The translations under genes and the position numbers were made by a program. The notes under the pieces are model-generated. The model was not told the DNA's origin. It was given only the letters and a program-made list of their open reading frames with translations, and did not search any database. A DNA stretch of 64,000 bases from Halodurantibacterium flavum (lineage in GTDB: Bacteria; Pseudomonadota; Alphaproteobacteria; Rhodobacterales; Rhodobacteraceae): positions 80,813 to 144,812 of the forward strand of contig NZ_JBHUGH010000013.1 in NCBI RefSeq assembly GCF_042681825.1, in the 5' to 3' direction. Of this stretch, positions 42,001-50,626 are shown piece after piece (within the stretch, counting starts at the first letter, position 1; each line of letters starts with the position of its first letter).

Positions 42001-42452
42001 CAGCGCAACCTCTCAAAAAACTCTCGCAGCAGGCGTTCGGCCGCCGGCGCGTCGATACCGTCATATACGTCGGGAATGTGATGGCATTGCGGATGCGAAA
42101 AGACCCGGGGCCCCTGGGCGATGCCGCCCGATTTCGGGTCCGCCGCGCCATAGTAAAGCCGCGCGATGCGGGTGGCGGCGATGGCAGCCGCACACATCGG
42201 GCAGGGTTCAAGCGTGACGTAAAGGCTGTGGCCCGGCAGGCGCTCGGACCCGGCGGCGGCGCAGGCTGCGCGCAGGACGAGGATTTCCGCATGGGCGGTG
42301 GGGTCGGACCGTTCCCGCGTCCGGTTCCCGTCGGCGGCAAGGACACGTCCCGCCGGATCGACCAGCACGGCACCCACGGGCACCTCGCCGCGCGCGCCTG
42401 CCGCGGCGGCGGCCTCCAGCGCCAGGGCCATATGACTGCGGAACGGGCTCAT
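42000..42452 (-). CDS. tadA: tRNA-specific adenosine deaminase
   Basis: 150 residues, cytidine-deaminase fold. The zinc and proton-shuttle motif is TAHAEILVL (HAE), and the two Cys ligands are in LEPCPMCAAAIAATRI. ARLYYGAADPKSGG is typical of TadA, which converts A34 to inosine in tRNA-Arg(ACG). The ATG at 42452 or one at 42464 are both usable; the longer reading frame upstream is not conserved in style. It is divergent from rluB with about 95 bases between. Confidence 0.94.
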   Translation of the reverse strand: MSPFRSHMALALEAAAAAGARGEVPVGAVLVDPAGRVLAADGNRTRERSDPTAHAEILVLRAACAAAGSERLPGHSLYVTLEPCPMCAAAIAATRIARLYYGAADPKSGGIAQGPRVFSHPQCHHIPDVYDGIDAPAAERLLREFFERLR

Positions 42453-42546
42453 CGCATCTTCCATCGCCCAAGGCGTCACAGCGCGCAAGCCTTTCGCTGC
42501 CGCCCGATTGCCGCTAGAGGACAGGAAACGAGGATTGGAGCGGATC

Positions 42547-43578
42547 ATGGCAGACACGACCGGGGAACGCATCGCCAAGGTGCTGGCGCGTTCGGGCGTG
42601 GCATCGCGCCGCGAGGCCGAAAAGCTGATCGAGGCGGGGCGCGTCAGCGTGAACGGCCACAAGATCGACAGCCCCGCGCTGAACGTCACGCCCAGGGACA
42701 ACATCCTTGTCGACGGCAAGCCGGTCGCGGCTCCGGAGCCGGCGCGGATGTGGCTTTACTACAAGCCGCTTGGCCTTGTGACCTCGGCCAGGGACGAAAA
42801 GGGACGCGAAACCGTTTTCGACAACCTGCCCGAGGACATGCCGCGGGTGATGTCGGTCGGGCGGCTCGACCTCAATTCCGAAGGGTTGCTGCTGCTCACG
42901 AATGACGGCGAGATCAAGCGGCGGCTGGAACTGCCGGCGACGGGCTGGCTGCGCAAGTATCGCGTCCGGGTCAACGGCACCCCGACCGAGGCGATGCTCG
43001 ACCCCCTGCGCAAGGGCATCACGGTCGAGGGCGAACGGTTTCAGGGAATGGTCGTGACACTGGACAGGCAGCAAGGCGCGAATGCCTGGCTGACGGTCGG
43101 GCTGCGCGAGGGCCGCAACCGCGAAATCCGCCGCGCGATGGAGGCCGTGGGCCTCAAGGTCAACCGCCTGATCCGGGTCAGCTATGGCCCGTTCAAGCTG
43201 GGCGAGATGCAGCCCGGAGAGGTTCAGGAAATCCGGCAGAAGACCCTGCGCGAACAACTGGGGCTTGCCGGCCCCGCCGATGACACCGGCACCGCGCGGG
43301 GCGCCCGCCGCCCCCCACGCCCGCAGCCCAGGGCGCCCGGCAGCGACAAGCCCCGTCCGACGGAGAAGGGCGCAGCACCCAGGCGGAGCACGGACAAAGC
43401 GACACCGGCGCCGAAGGCGGGAAATCCTCCCGCACCGTCGAAGGCGGGCCCCAAACCGCCGAAGCCCGGACATACCAAGGCCCACCCGGCGCGCGGCACA
43501 ACCGGGCCGGGAACCGGTCGCCCGAGCGGCACACCCTCCGGTTCGCCCCGTGGCAAAGGCACCACGCGGTCGCGATAA
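42547..43578 (+). CDS. rluB: 23S rRNA pseudouridine synthase, RluB/RsuA family, with long basic tail
   Basis: 343 residues. An S4 domain (GERIAKVLARSGVASRREAEKLI) precedes the pseudouridine synthase domain with the catalytic Asp in VGRLDLNSEGLLLLTNDGEI and the GLREGRNREIRRAMEAVGL block. From about residue 245 there is a low-complexity tail of some 95 residues rich in Pro, Lys, Arg and Gly, with no fold, likely helping RNA binding. Assignment to RluB over RluE or RsuA is by overall style. The ATG has TTGGAGCGGATC before it. Confidence 0.9.
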   Translation: MADTTGERIAKVLARSGVASRREAEKLIEAGRVSVNGHKIDSPALNVTPRDNILVDGKPVAAPEPARMWLYYKPLGLVTSARDEKGRETVFDNLPEDMPRVMSVGRLDLNSEGLLLLTNDGEIKRRLELPATGWLRKYRVRVNGTPTEAMLDPLRKGITVEGERFQGMVVTLDRQQGANAWLTVGLREGRNREIRRAMEAVGLKVNRLIRVSYGPFKLGEMQPGEVQEIRQKTLREQLGLAGPADDTGTARGARRPPRPQPRAPGSDKPRPTEKGAAPRRSTDKATPAPKAGNPPAPSKAGPKPPKPGHTKAHPARGTTGPGTGRPSGTPSGSPRGKGTTRSR

Positions 43579-43669
43579 GCATATTTCGCGCCGCTTTGCG
43601 GTGGCAGCCCGGCCATGGGGGACCTATATTGACGACAACCGTCAGTGGATCGCAGAGCATGGGGAAATC

Positions 43670-43753
43670 ATGACCGGAAAGGGGCTTCAGAGGCTCGCCT
43701 TCTTCATGCTTTTCATGCTTATCCTCTTTGTGGCCTGCACCGGGGGACGCTGA
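43670..43753 (+). CDS. 27-residue putative prolipoprotein upstream of xpaC
   Basis: A small ORF reading MTGKGLQRLAFFMLFMLIL then FVACTGGR and stop. It has a GGGGAAA ribosome-binding site, a basic N-terminus, a hydrophobic core and a lipobox-like FVAC near the end; processing would leave only Cys-Thr-Gly-Gly-Arg. Its stop is one base before the xpaC ATG, so it is probably translated and coupled to xpaC. It could instead be a leader peptide. The function is unknown; I recognise no family, and the short length limits certainty. Confidence 0.5.
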   Translation: MTGKGLQRLAFFMLFMLILFVACTGGR

Positions 43754-43754
43754 G

Positions 43755-44657
43755 ATGGCAGTATCCGGCGGCTTTGGCGCGATCCTTGACCGCATCGCAG
43801 GCCGGCGCCCCGATCCCGGGCCGAAGGTGCGGGCTGGCTTTGGCGCGGCGCTGCTCTTTGTCGCCCCCCTGCCCCTTGCCGTCCGCGCGCCGTTCCAGGA
43901 AGCGCAGACAATGCTCTTTTCCACCCTCGCGCTTGCGATGCTGCTGGGGGCCGCCTGGCTGACGCGGCACGGGGTGATCGCCCACAAGACCTATGACCTG
44001 CGCAGCGCCGCACGCAGGCCCGCGATCCCGCGCAAGATCTTTGCCGCGGTGGCGACGGGACTTGGGCTTGGGCTTGCCACCTGGCCGGTGACGGCGCCGG
44101 CGAACGCGGCGATCTATGCGGTCGCCGGTCTGGCCCTGCATCTTGTGGCCTTTGGTCCCGACCCGCTGCGCGACAAGCGCCCCGAGGGTGCCGCCCGCCC
44201 CGAGACCGAGCGCGCGTTGCGCAGCCTTGCCGAGGCCGAGGCGCAACTGACCGCCATGAGCGAGGTTGCAGCCGCGCTCGCCGACCGGGATCTGAGCCTT
44301 GAGGTCGCCCGCTTTCAGTCGACCGCCCGCCGCATGTTCCGCAGGGTCGAGGAAGACCCCCGAGACCTGCCCGCCGCGCGCCGCTATCTGGGCGTCTATC
44401 TTCAGGGCGCGCGGGATGCGACCGACCGCTATGCGACGCTGGTGGCCCATGGGCCGAACCCGCAGGCCCGGGCGGACTACCTCGGCCTGTTGGCTGATCT
44501 GGAACAGAGCTTTGCCGCCAAGGCCGAACGCCTGATCGAAAACGACCGGACGGACCTGCGCATAGAAATCGACGTGCTGCGCGACCGCCTTGCACAAGAG
44601 GCCGTGTCTGCAGAAGAGGCAGGGCGTGGCGGAACCCGCGACAGAAGCCGCGGTTGA
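43755..44657 (+). CDS. XpaC-like (5-bromo-4-chloroindolyl phosphate hydrolysis) membrane protein
   Basis: 300 residues. Two or more hydrophobic segments between about 30 and 130 (FGAALLFVAPLPLAV, LFSTLALAMLLGAAW, IFAAVATGLGLGLATWPV, AAIYAVAGLALHLVAF) are followed by a helical cytosolic region (RSLAEAEAQLTAMSEVAAALAD, FQSTARRMFRRVEEDPRDLPAARRYLGVYLQGARDATDRY). That last block matches the XpaC family, which nearly always precedes telA. The function is unknown; relatives are linked to envelope stress and tellurite/antimicrobial resistance. It is 15 bases before telA. Confidence 0.8.
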   Translation: MAVSGGFGAILDRIAGRRPDPGPKVRAGFGAALLFVAPLPLAVRAPFQEAQTMLFSTLALAMLLGAAWLTRHGVIAHKTYDLRSAARRPAIPRKIFAAVATGLGLGLATWPVTAPANAAIYAVAGLALHLVAFGPDPLRDKRPEGAARPETERALRSLAEAEAQLTAMSEVAAALADRDLSLEVARFQSTARRMFRRVEEDPRDLPAARRYLGVYLQGARDATDRYATLVAHGPNPQARADYLGLLADLEQSFAAKAERLIENDRTDLRIEIDVLRDRLAQEAVSAEEAGRGGTRDRSRG

Positions 44658-44672
44658 TCCCGGAAAGGATGC

Positions 44673-45839
44673 ATGATGTCAGACAAGACGACCGACAAGG
44701 CCCGCCTCATCCAGCCCGAAATCGACGCGCTCGACGCCCGGACCTTGCCCCTGCCAGAGGCGGAACCCGTGGACAGGGGCACGCTTGACCCCGCCACCGC
44801 GGAAAAGATCCGCGCCCGCATGGCCGAGATCGACCTGGGCAACAGCGGCACCGTCCTGTCCTTTGGCGCAGGCGCCCAGCGGGAATTGCAGGAAATCAGC
44901 CAATCCATGCTGGCGGATGTCCGCAACAAGGATACCGGCCCGGCAGGCGAATCGCTGCGCGAGATCGTAACCACGATCCGCGGGTTTTCCGTCTCGGAAC
45001 TCGACCTGCGGCGCGATCCCAGCTGGTGGGAAAGGCTGACAGGGCGCGCCGCACCGATGGCCAAGTTCGCCGCGCGGTATGAGACCGTGCAGACCCAGAT
45101 CGACCGGATCACCGACAGCCTGCTTGGGCATGAACATCGCCTGCTCAAGGATATCCGCGCCCTTGACCTTCTTTATGAACGCACGCTGGCCTTTTACCGG
45201 GAACTCGCGCTCTACATCGCCGCCGGCGAGGAGAAACTGCGTGAACTCGATGAGGTCACGATCCCCGAGGCTGAGCGCGCCGTCGCGGCGGCAGGCCCCG
45301 ATGCGCAGGTGATCCGCGCCCAGGAACTGCGCGACCTGCGCGCGCTGCGCGATGATCTGGAACGGCGCGTGCATGACCTCCGCCTGACGCGGCAGGTGAC
45401 GATGCAATCGCTTCCATCGATCCGGCTGGTGCAGGAAAACGACAAGTCGCTGGTGTCGCGGATCAACTCGACGCTGGTCAACACCGTGCCCCTTTGGGAA
45501 ACGCAGCTTGCGCAGGCGGTGACGATCCAGCGCTCTCGCGAGGCGGCCGAGGTCGTCCGCGATGCAACCGACCTGACAAACGACCTGCTGCGCGCCAATG
45601 CCGAAAACCTGCGCCAGGCAAACCAGACCGTCCGCACCGAGATGGAGCGGGGCGTCTTCGACATCGACGCGGTGCGTCAGGCGAATGAGACCCTGATCGC
45701 CACGATCGAGGACAGCCTGCGCATCGCCGATGAAGGCAAGGCCCGCCGGGCCGCCGCCGAGCAGGAGCTCCTGCAGCTTGAGGCGCGCCTGCGCGACACC
45801 CTTGCCGCGTCCCGCGCCACCCCTGTGCGGGAGGGCTGA
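44673..45839 (+). CDS. TelA/KlaA-like toxic anion resistance protein
   Basis: 388 residues, almost wholly helical. Family blocks: FGAGAQRELQEISQSMLADVRNKDTGPAG, RRDPSWWERLTGRA, YETVQTQIDRITDSLLGHEHRLLKDI, LYERTLAFYRELALYIAAGEEKL and LPSIRLVQENDKSLVSRINSTLVNTVPLWETQLAQA. TelA homologues are linked to tellurite, nisin and cell-wall antibiotic tolerance, without a known mechanism. ATGs at 44673 and 44676 follow GGAAAGGA. The stop shares a base with the DUF2927 start. Confidence 0.9.
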   Translation: MMSDKTTDKARLIQPEIDALDARTLPLPEAEPVDRGTLDPATAEKIRARMAEIDLGNSGTVLSFGAGAQRELQEISQSMLADVRNKDTGPAGESLREIVTTIRGFSVSELDLRRDPSWWERLTGRAAPMAKFAARYETVQTQIDRITDSLLGHEHRLLKDIRALDLLYERTLAFYRELALYIAAGEEKLRELDEVTIPEAERAVAAAGPDAQVIRAQELRDLRALRDDLERRVHDLRLTRQVTMQSLPSIRLVQENDKSLVSRINSTLVNTVPLWETQLAQAVTIQRSREAAEVVRDATDLTNDLLRANAENLRQANQTVRTEMERGVFDIDAVRQANETLIATIEDSLRIADEGKARRAAAEQELLQLEARLRDTLAASRATPVREG

Positions 45840-46804
45840 TGCTCATGGCCCCGGCGCTGCCGTCACGACCCCTGCGTATCCTTGCCCCGCTGGTGCTGCT
45901 GCTTCTGGCGGCCTGCGCCGTGCCCGAACCTGAACCGCCGCCCCCGCCCGCCACCGCGCCGAAGCCCCGGCCCGAACGCCCCGCCGACCCGGCGCCCTCC
46001 ACCGCGAGCGAGGAGATGCGCGCGTTTTACGCCCAGGCCCAGGCGCGGCTTTTGTCGCAGGGCCTCATGCGGCAGGATGGCGGCGGGCCGGACACGCCCT
46101 TCAACGAACGGCAACTGGTGGACAATTTCGTCCGCATCGCCCTTTACGACGAATATACACGGCGCGACGGGCGGTTGGTGGCGCAGGCCGCCCCGTCCCG
46201 GCTGCGGCGCTGGGAACAGCCCATCGCGATGCAGGTGGTCTTTGGCGACACGATCCCGGCGGCGCAACGGCAGGTCGATGCGGCGAATGTCGCGACCTAT
46301 GCGGCGCGGCTCTCGGCCCTGACCGGTGTGCCGATCCGTCAGACCGAGACAGAGGCGAATTTCCACGTCCTCATCCTGAACGAGGATGAGCGGCGCGATT
46401 TCCGGCCCCGTCTCCTGGAACTCGTGCCCGAGCTTGACGAACTGACCGTTCGCGCGGTGACGGGCCTGCCGCGCCAGACCTTCTGCGTCGTCTTCGCCTT
46501 TTCGCGCGGGCGGTCCAGCACCTATGCCCATGCCATCGCGGTTGTCCGGGGCGAGCATCCGGATCTCTTGCGCCTGTCCTGCATCCACGAGGAACTGGCA
46601 CAGGGCATGGGGCTTGCCAATGACAGCCCGATGGCGCGGCCCTCGATCTTCAACGACGATGAGGAATTCGCCCTTCTGACGCGCCATGACGAATTGCTGC
46701 TTCAGATGCTTTACGATCCGCGCCTGCGCCCCGGCATGACCGAGGCCGAGGCGCGGCCGATCCTGCGGGTGATCGCGCGCGAGTTGATCGGCGGAGAGAG
46801 CTGA
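45839..46804 (+). CDS. DUF2927 lipoprotein
   Basis: 321 residues. Signal with lipobox VLLLLAACAVPEPEPPPPPA (Cys about residue 26), then a Pro-rich linker. The globular domain has FNERQLVDNFVRIALYDEY, RRWEQPIAMQVVFGD, HVLILNEDERRDF and SCIHEELAQGMGLANDSPMARPSIFNDDEEFALLTRHDELLLQMLYDPRLRPGMT when read in pieces. HEELAQGMGL looks like a zincin motif in which the third ligand pattern is altered, so a peptidase origin with lost or changed activity is possible. It is the last envelope gene of the xpaC-telA operon and is coupled to dtd. Confidence 0.83.
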   Translation: MLMAPALPSRPLRILAPLVLLLLAACAVPEPEPPPPPATAPKPRPERPADPAPSTASEEMRAFYAQAQARLLSQGLMRQDGGGPDTPFNERQLVDNFVRIALYDEYTRRDGRLVAQAAPSRLRRWEQPIAMQVVFGDTIPAAQRQVDAANVATYAARLSALTGVPIRQTETEANFHVLILNEDERRDFRPRLLELVPELDELTVRAVTGLPRQTFCVVFAFSRGRSSTYAHAIAVVRGEHPDLLRLSCIHEELAQGMGLANDSPMARPSIFNDDEEFALLTRHDELLLQMLYDPRLRPGMTEAEARPILRVIARELIGGES

Positions 46805-47247
46805 TGCGCGCCCTCGTGCAGCGGGTGCGCCATGCATGCGTCAGTGTCGATGACGCCGTCGTCGGGGAAATCGGGCCCGGCCTTCTGATCCTTGTCTGCG
46901 CGATGGCGGGCGATCAGGAGGATGACGCCGCCCATCTTGCGGCCCGCATCGCGCGGCTGCGCATCTTTCGCGACGACGCGGGCAAGATGAACCGGTCACT
47001 GACCGACATGCAGGGCGCGGCGCTGGTCGTCAGCCAGTTCACCCTTGCCGCCGATACCTCTCGCGGAAACCGCCCCGGTTTTTCCGCCGCTGCACCACCC
47101 GAGATGGGGCGGCATCTCTATGAGGTGTTCTTGACCCGCCTCGCCGCATTGGGCATTCCGGTTCAGAATGGCATCTTCGGTGCCGACATGGCGGTGAGCC
47201 TTCTGAACGACGGCCCTGTCACGATCTGGCTGGACACGCGCGCTTGA
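46804..47247 (+). CDS. dtd: D-aminoacyl-tRNA deacylase
   Basis: 147 residues. The catalytic Thr motif SQFTLAADTSRGNRPGF and the cross-subunit Gly-cisPro motif near the end (LNDGPVTIWLDTR) are both intact; MRALVQRVRHACVSVDD is the normal N-terminus. It removes D-amino acids, mainly D-Tyr, and glycine from mischarged tRNAs. The ATG overlaps the DUF2927 stop (TGATG). Confidence 0.96.
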   Translation: MRALVQRVRHACVSVDDAVVGEIGPGLLILVCAMAGDQEDDAAHLAARIARLRIFRDDAGKMNRSLTDMQGAALVVSQFTLAADTSRGNRPGFSAAAPPEMGRHLYEVFLTRLAALGIPVQNGIFGADMAVSLLNDGPVTIWLDTRA

Positions 47248-47564
47248 GGCCCGCCGTCTGCGGTCGAATGTCGACGTAGCGTCGGCCGATGGCCAGGGAC
47301 GGGCACGGGCACGGGCACGGGCACGGGGAAGCCTGGAAGAAACACGAGCCCTGCAAGGTTACTTCAGGCCGCCCGGTTGAGGTCGTCGGCGAGCCCTCAC
47401 CGAGGGCTGGCCCGCCCCCCTCTCGGGAAGGTGCCGAGCCGTAGTGGCGGATGTCACGACAGCGCCTTCTCCGCCGCAGCGCGGGCCTGGGATGTCACAA
47501 TAGATGTGCCGGGTTGCAAACGGCCCGCCGATGACTTGCACCGGCCGGCCGCTCTCTCGTTACC
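47248..47564. other. 317-bp intergenic region between convergent dtd and DEAD-box genes
   Basis: No credible ORF. It holds the hexanucleotide array near 47300 and a perfect 7-bp hairpin AGCCCTC/GAGGGCT at 47392-47408. Neither has a T-run, so termination by these alone is unproven. Confidence 0.5.
47299..47328. repeat. Short tandem repeat (ACGGGC)4 plus one imperfect unit
   Basis: Four perfect ACGGGC hexamers and a final ACGGGG unit lie about 50 bases after the dtd stop. They are outside coding sequence, so copy-number change would not alter a protein. Confidence 0.85.
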
Positions 47565-49568
47565 TCACGCCTTGGGGCGACGCGGCGGCGTGAAACGCTT
47601 GCTCGTGTCGGCCGCGCGGTTCTTCGGGGCCGGGGCCGCGCCCGCCTTGGACCGGGGCGTGAACTTGCCACCCTCACCCTTGGTGCCCGCAGGTTTCGGC
47701 CCGGGCTTTGATCCCGAACGGGAGGGCGAGGACTTGCCACCGTAGGACTTGGTCGCGGCAGGCTTGCCCGATCCATATTTTGTCTTGGCCGCCGGGGCGC
47801 CCTCTTCGCGGGTGGCGCGCGGTGCTTTGGCCGGGGCCGCGCGCTCGGGCTCCGGATCGCGGCGGGGGCGGGTGTCATGATCCGTGCGCGGGCCGTCGTC
47901 GTTGCGGCGCGCGGCGCGGGGGACGTACTTCTTCCGCTCGTCCCCGTCACGGCTTCGGGGCGCACGCGCGGGCGGCGGCCCCATGTCGGGCGCGGCGGCC
48001 ATCGGCGTCACGGTCACGCCCTCTTCCAGCTTGCGATCGGGGCCGAGCGCCTTCCAGAACCCGTCCGCCGCATGTCCGGCGATCTGCACCCAGGTTTCCG
48101 CGCCCTGCACCCGGATCGCGCCGATATCGTCGCGGCTGATCCGCCCGATCCGGCAGAGCATCGGCAAGAGCCAGCGTGGCTCAGCATTCTCGCGCCGCCC
48201 GACCGACAGCGACACCCAGACGCTTTCACCGAATTCCGCCCGGCGGGGCGATGCATCGGCGGCGCCGATTTCCTCGGGCGCCGACTGGTTGGCCCGCACC
48301 AGCCGAAGAAAGCCCGCCGCCATCCGCTCTGGCCCATGCTGCGCCAAAAGCGCCGCGACCATCTCGGTTTCATCCTCGGCGATATCGTCGGCAAGGATCG
48401 GGTGGTCGATCAGGCGCGCATTGTCGCGCGCGATCACCTCATCGGCCGAGGGCGGCGGCGCCCATTCGGCCGTGACCTTTGCCCATTGCAGCAGGCGTTC
48501 CGCCTTGCGCCGGTCCGAGGGCGTCGCGATGATCGTGCTGACGCCCTTGTTCCCCGCCCGACCGGTCCGGCCCGACCGGTGCAGCAGCACATCGGCGTTC
48601 TGCGGCAGGTCTGCATGGATCACCAGTTCGAGCCCCGGCAGGTCGATGCCGCGCGCGGCAACGTCAGTCGCGATACAGACGCGCGCCCGTCCGTCGCGCA
48701 TCGCCTGCAGGGCATGGCTGCGCTCCGACTGGCTGAGCTCACCGGAAAGCGCCACGACCGAAAAGCCACGATTGTGCAGCCGCGCGGTCAGGTGGTTCAC
48801 GCCCGAGCGGGTGGCGCAGAAGACGATGGCGTTGCGCGCCTCATGAAAGCGCAGCACATTGATGATCGCGTTTTCGCGGTCCTTCTGCGACACGATATGC
48901 GCCCGATAGGCGATGTCCACATGCTGCTTGCGCTCCGCCTGCGTGGTGATGCGCACGGCGTCGCGCTGATAGCTTTTGGCAAGTTCGGCGATGCTTTTCG
49001 GCACGGTCGCGGAAAAGAGAAGCGTGCGGCGCTCGGTCGGCGCCTCGGACAGGATGAACTCCAGATCCTCGCGGAAACCGAGGTCGAGCATCTCGTCCGC
49101 CTCATCCAGCACCGCCGCCCGCAGCGCCGAGATATCGAGCGACCCGCGCTCGATATGGTCGCGCAGGCGACCGGGGGTGCCCACGACGATATGCGCGCCC
49201 CGTTCCAGCGCCCGGCGTTCGGTGCGGTAATCCATGCCGCCAACGCAGGTCGCCACATGGGCGCCCGTGCCGGCATAAAGCCAGCCCAGTTCCCGGCTGA
49301 CCTGCAGCGCAAGTTCGCGCGTGGGGGCGATGATCAGCGCAAGGGGGGCCGCGGCGAACGGCAAGGCGCCGTTTTCGGTCAAAAGCGTCGGCGCAATGGC
49401 AAGGCCGAAGGCCACCGTCTTGCCCGACCCCGTCTGCGCCGAAACCAGCGCATCGGCGCCGCCCAGTTCGCTTTCCAGAACCGCGCGCTGCACGGGGGTC
49501 AGTTCGGTATAACCGCGCTCGGTCAAAGCGGCGGCAAGGGCCTCGGGGAGGCCATCGAAATCAGTCAT
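47565..49568 (-). CDS. DEAD-box RNA helicase (DeaD/CsdA-like) with basic tail
   Basis: 667 residues. Q motif (GYTELTPVQRAVLE), motif I (SAQTGSGKTVAFGL), motif Ia (APTRELALQV), motif II (VLDEADEMLDLGF), SAT (LFSATVPKS), motif V (ATDVAARGIDLP) and motif VI (HRSGRTGRAG) are all present in the first 380 residues. A DbpA-like RNA-binding fold follows (VWVSLSVGRRENAEPRWLLPMLCRIGRI, IGAIRVQGAETWVQI), then about 140 residues rich in Arg, Lys, Pro, Gly and Ser. It likely helps ribosome assembly or mRNA turnover, perhaps at low temperature. Monocistronic. Confidence 0.93.
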   Translation of the reverse strand: MTDFDGLPEALAAALTERGYTELTPVQRAVLESELGGADALVSAQTGSGKTVAFGLAIAPTLLTENGALPFAAAPLALIIAPTRELALQVSRELGWLYAGTGAHVATCVGGMDYRTERRALERGAHIVVGTPGRLRDHIERGSLDISALRAAVLDEADEMLDLGFREDLEFILSEAPTERRTLLFSATVPKSIAELAKSYQRDAVRITTQAERKQHVDIAYRAHIVSQKDRENAIINVLRFHEARNAIVFCATRSGVNHLTARLHNRGFSVVALSGELSQSERSHALQAMRDGRARVCIATDVAARGIDLPGLELVIHADLPQNADVLLHRSGRTGRAGNKGVSTIIATPSDRRKAERLLQWAKVTAEWAPPPSADEVIARDNARLIDHPILADDIAEDETEMVAALLAQHGPERMAAGFLRLVRANQSAPEEIGAADASPRRAEFGESVWVSLSVGRRENAEPRWLLPMLCRIGRISRDDIGAIRVQGAETWVQIAGHAADGFWKALGPDRKLEEGVTVTPMAAAPDMGPPPARAPRSRDGDERKKYVPRAARRNDDGPRTDHDTRPRRDPEPERAAPAKAPRATREEGAPAAKTKYGSGKPAATKSYGGKSSPSRSGSKPGPKPAGTKGEGGKFTPRSKAGAAPAPKNRAADTSKRFTPPRRPKA

Positions 49569-49804
49569 GTCCCATCTTTCGGGTTGGGGCCGCCGCTGGC
49601 ATCAGGGCCGCGGCGCGCGTCAAAATTTCCGCGCCTCAGGCCCTGCTTCTCCCCGTCCCTCCTGTCTGCCCGGGGGCAGATCGGGCAAGTCGTAACCCAT
49701 CGCGCCCGGCCCCTATACCCTGCTTTGCCGCAAAAGCCCATGGCTATCTTGCGGGGATCGTCGGGGATGCCTAGGCTCCGCCCCGATCAGCAGCCGGAGC
49801 CCCC

Positions 49805-50593
49805 ATGACCGACCTCATTTCCGCCCGCCTCGACCTTGCGCGCCGCATTGCCGCCGAGGCAGGGCAACGCGCGCTTTCCTTCTTCCGGAACCGCGAGGCG
49901 CTGGTGATCGAGACCAAGGCGAGCCCGCAGGACATCGTCAGCCGCGCCGACCGTGAGGTCGAGGACATGATCCGCGCCCGCATCGGCGCGAGCTTTCCCC
50001 AGGATGCGATCCTGGGCGAGGAAGCCGGCGCGTCCGCAGGTAGCAGCGGCTTTACCTGGGTGATCGACCCGATCGACGGCACCAGCCCCTTTCTGGCCGG
50101 TCTGCCCCACTGGTGCGTGGCCATCGCGGTGGTGCACGAGGCAGAAACCGTGGCGGGCGTGATCGACGTGCCCATGGCAGGCGAGCAGTTTCACAGCCTG
50201 CGCGGCGGCGGCGCCTGGGTGAACGAGACGCGGCTGTCCGTGCGGGCCGATGCGACGGTCCGGAACAGCATGGTCGCCATCGGCGCGAGCCATCGGACAG
50301 ACCCCGCCCACATCACCGGCATCATTCAGCGCCTGATGGCGGCGGGCGGCATATTCTATCGCAACGGATCGGGGGCCTTGATGCTGGCAAGCGTCGCGGC
50401 GGGCCGGCTGGGCGGCTATTATGAGCCGCATATGCACCCGTGGGACTGCCTTGCCGCGCTTCTGATGATCGAAGAGGCGGGCGGGCGCGCCCTGCCCCTG
50501 CCCGGCCCCCTGGCAGATGGTGGCAAGATCCTGGGCACGGCGCCCGGCCTTTGGGAGGAGTTGCGCGAACTGACCGGAGGCGGGGCCGGCTGA
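49805..50593 (+). CDS. Inositol monophosphatase family protein
   Basis: 262 residues. Metal-binding motifs GEEAGAS, WVIDPIDGTSPFLAGLP and the C-terminal HPWDCLAALLMIEEAGG identify the family. The substrate may be inositol phosphate or histidinol phosphate (HisN type, common in alphaproteobacteria); sequence alone does not settle it. The ATG follows CCGGAGCCCCC. It converges on the carboxynorspermidine dehydrogenase gene with a 33-bp gap. Confidence 0.88.
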   Translation: MTDLISARLDLARRIAAEAGQRALSFFRNREALVIETKASPQDIVSRADREVEDMIRARIGASFPQDAILGEEAGASAGSSGFTWVIDPIDGTSPFLAGLPHWCVAIAVVHEAETVAGVIDVPMAGEQFHSLRGGGAWVNETRLSVRADATVRNSMVAIGASHRTDPAHITGIIQRLMAAGGIFYRNGSGALMLASVAAGRLGGYYEPHMHPWDCLAALLMIEEAGGRALPLPGPLADGGKILGTAPGLWEELRELTGGGAG

Positions 50594-50626
50594 CCGGCGA
50601 CCGCCCACGCGTCCCGGGGGCCGCGG

